Source: Microcaldota archaeon
GTDB lineage: Archaea > Micrarchaeota > Micrarchaeia > Micrarchaeales > CABMGC01
Reading direction: 5' to 3'
DNA length: 42,446 nucleotides
Assembly (NCBI GenBank): GCA_021801225.1
Contig: JAJYYF010000014.1
Location: forward strand, 1 to 42,446
Below the pieces are notes generated by a model. It saw only the letters and a list, made by a program, of their open reading frames with translations, did no database searches and was not told where the DNA came from. Position numbers and translations under genes: made by a program. Within the stretch, counting starts at the first letter, position 1, and every line of letters begins with the position of its first letter. Of the stretch, positions 41,730 through 42,446 are shown in pieces.

Positions 41730-42446
41730 AGCTGAAAGACATACTATTATTGGGTATTAAGGGAATTTCAGAGCGCAAAGTTAGGACTGGATTGACTATA
41801 CTCAGTGTAGTTATAGGTATAGCTGCAATAGTTTCACTTATATCATTAGTAACTGGTATTTCAGTAAGTATCTCAAAATCTTTGGAGAGTATAGGGCCAT
41901 CTGCAATTTTTTTAATCCCTTCAGGTACTCATATTTTTACAAATGCTGATATAGCCCAAATAGAATCTTTACCAAATGTAAGTGTTGCTATTCCCATAAT
42001 ACGATTTCCGGCAAATATAACAACCGGAGGTGTACAACAAACAGTTACTGTTTATGGTGTTTCTAATGCTGTACTTTCTAATGCACTAGGCAGTATAAAC
42101 CTATACTCTGGTTCTGTTTATAATGACTCAACACTTCCTACAGCATTAGTTGGGTATGATATCGCGTTTCCAACATCTACTCAAAGTTCTTCATCAGTTT
42201 TACTAAATCAACCAATATATCTGACAGAACATACACAAAGTTCAGGAACAAAAAGTACTACATTGTTAGTTCAGGGCATATTAAATCAATATGGCTCTTC
42301 TTTATTATTGGATCCTGATACCTCAATTTTCATACCTTTACAAAATGCGATAAGTATAACTGGAAAATACTCTTATAACATAATACTGGTTGAAGCTACA
42401 TCATCATCAAGTGTTTCTGCATTATCATCATTGCTTAAAAGCATTT
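41726..42446 (+). CDS. ABC transporter permease, MacB/FtsX-like (truncated by window end)
   Basis: The first 240 codons are present and the frame runs off the window. MKLKDILLLGIKGISERKVR is the typical cytoplasmic start, followed by one membrane helix near residues 22-48 (TGLTILSVVIGIAAIVSLIS) and a large outward domain. This is the MacB-PCD layout; three more helices should follow outside the window. The start overlaps the surface-protein stop as ATGA. The ATPase at 39300 is the partner. Function could be export, lipoprotein release or a signalling role like that of FtsEX. Confidence 0.88.
   Translation, partial: MKLKDILLLGIKGISERKVRTGLTILSVVIGIAAIVSLISLVTGISVSISKSLESIGPSAIFLIPSGTHIFTNADIAQIESLPNVSVAIPIIRFPANITTGGVQQTVTVYGVSNAVLSNALGSINLYSGSVYNDSTLPTALVGYDIAFPTSTQSSSSVLLNQPIYLTEHTQSSGTKSTTLLVQGILNQYGSSLLLDPDTSIFIPLQNAISITGKYSYNIILVEATSSSSVSALSSLLKSI

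Noticed and set aside
1-42446. CRISPR array or other defence system
   Set aside because: No regularly spaced repeats with spacers and no cas-like, restriction or toxin genes were seen.

Overview
The window looks like a chromosomal segment of a small-genome, acidophile-type DPANN archaeon. The best fit is a Parvarchaeum/ARMAN-4/5-like lineage, but this is inferred from gene content, an AT-rich base composition and a very divergent 16S rRNA, not from a database match. The archaeal marks are clear: TATA boxes about 26 bases upstream of starts, leaderless or GTGAT-led genes, eS1, uS15, RpoK, aIF1A, aIF2-beta, Sec61-beta, RIO1, an archaeal ValRS, a geranylgeranyl-type reductase and an SRP 7S RNA.

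Layout. 1-585 is the 3' part of 16S rRNA. Its decoding-site helix carries three paired substitutions that keep base pairing. It is followed by a hairpin and a degenerate LAGLIDADG-type gene, not by a 23S gene. 1298-9194 holds mostly minus-strand genes: a membrane protein, DUF488, uS15-eS1, valS, a ferredoxin with a long insertion, a membrane-anchored protein whose 5' end is out of frame, and a winged-helix regulator with a flavin reductase. 9365-11769 has an orphan, a K+ channel and a YdjM-like membrane protein. 11770-13882 is a small integrase island next to tRNA-Asp. 13900-32986 is a dense housekeeping block: rpoK, lipid reductase, phosphoesterase, site-2 protease, SMC, signal peptidase, nucleotidyltransferase, peroxiredoxin, tRNA-Leu, YchF-like GTPase, a DNA-binding protein, carbamoyltransferase, Sec61-beta, kinases, a GT-C glycosyltransferase and aIF1A/aIF2-beta. 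33060-38357 is the most unusual part: SRP RNA, an mTERF-like 33-residue repeat protein, and a tRNA-Ser with a D-loop insertion. That tRNA's 3' end is duplicated as a perfect 108-bp direct repeat around a 2.2-kb decayed cassette ending inside ksgA. 38419-42446 has an MTA phosphorylase and an ABC export-type operon that runs off the window.

How the genes fit together. Translation dominates: rRNA, the rRNA methylase KsgA, ribosomal proteins, initiation factors, the RIO1 assembly kinase, ValRS and three tRNAs. A second theme is the cell surface: Sec61-beta, SRP RNA, a signal peptidase, a glycosyltransferase, two secreted Asn/Ser/Thr-rich proteins and an ABC system. Both mobile regions sit at tRNA 3' ends and both are decaying. 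Three small genes (rpoK, Sec61-beta and the truncated permease) were found by reading the DNA directly.
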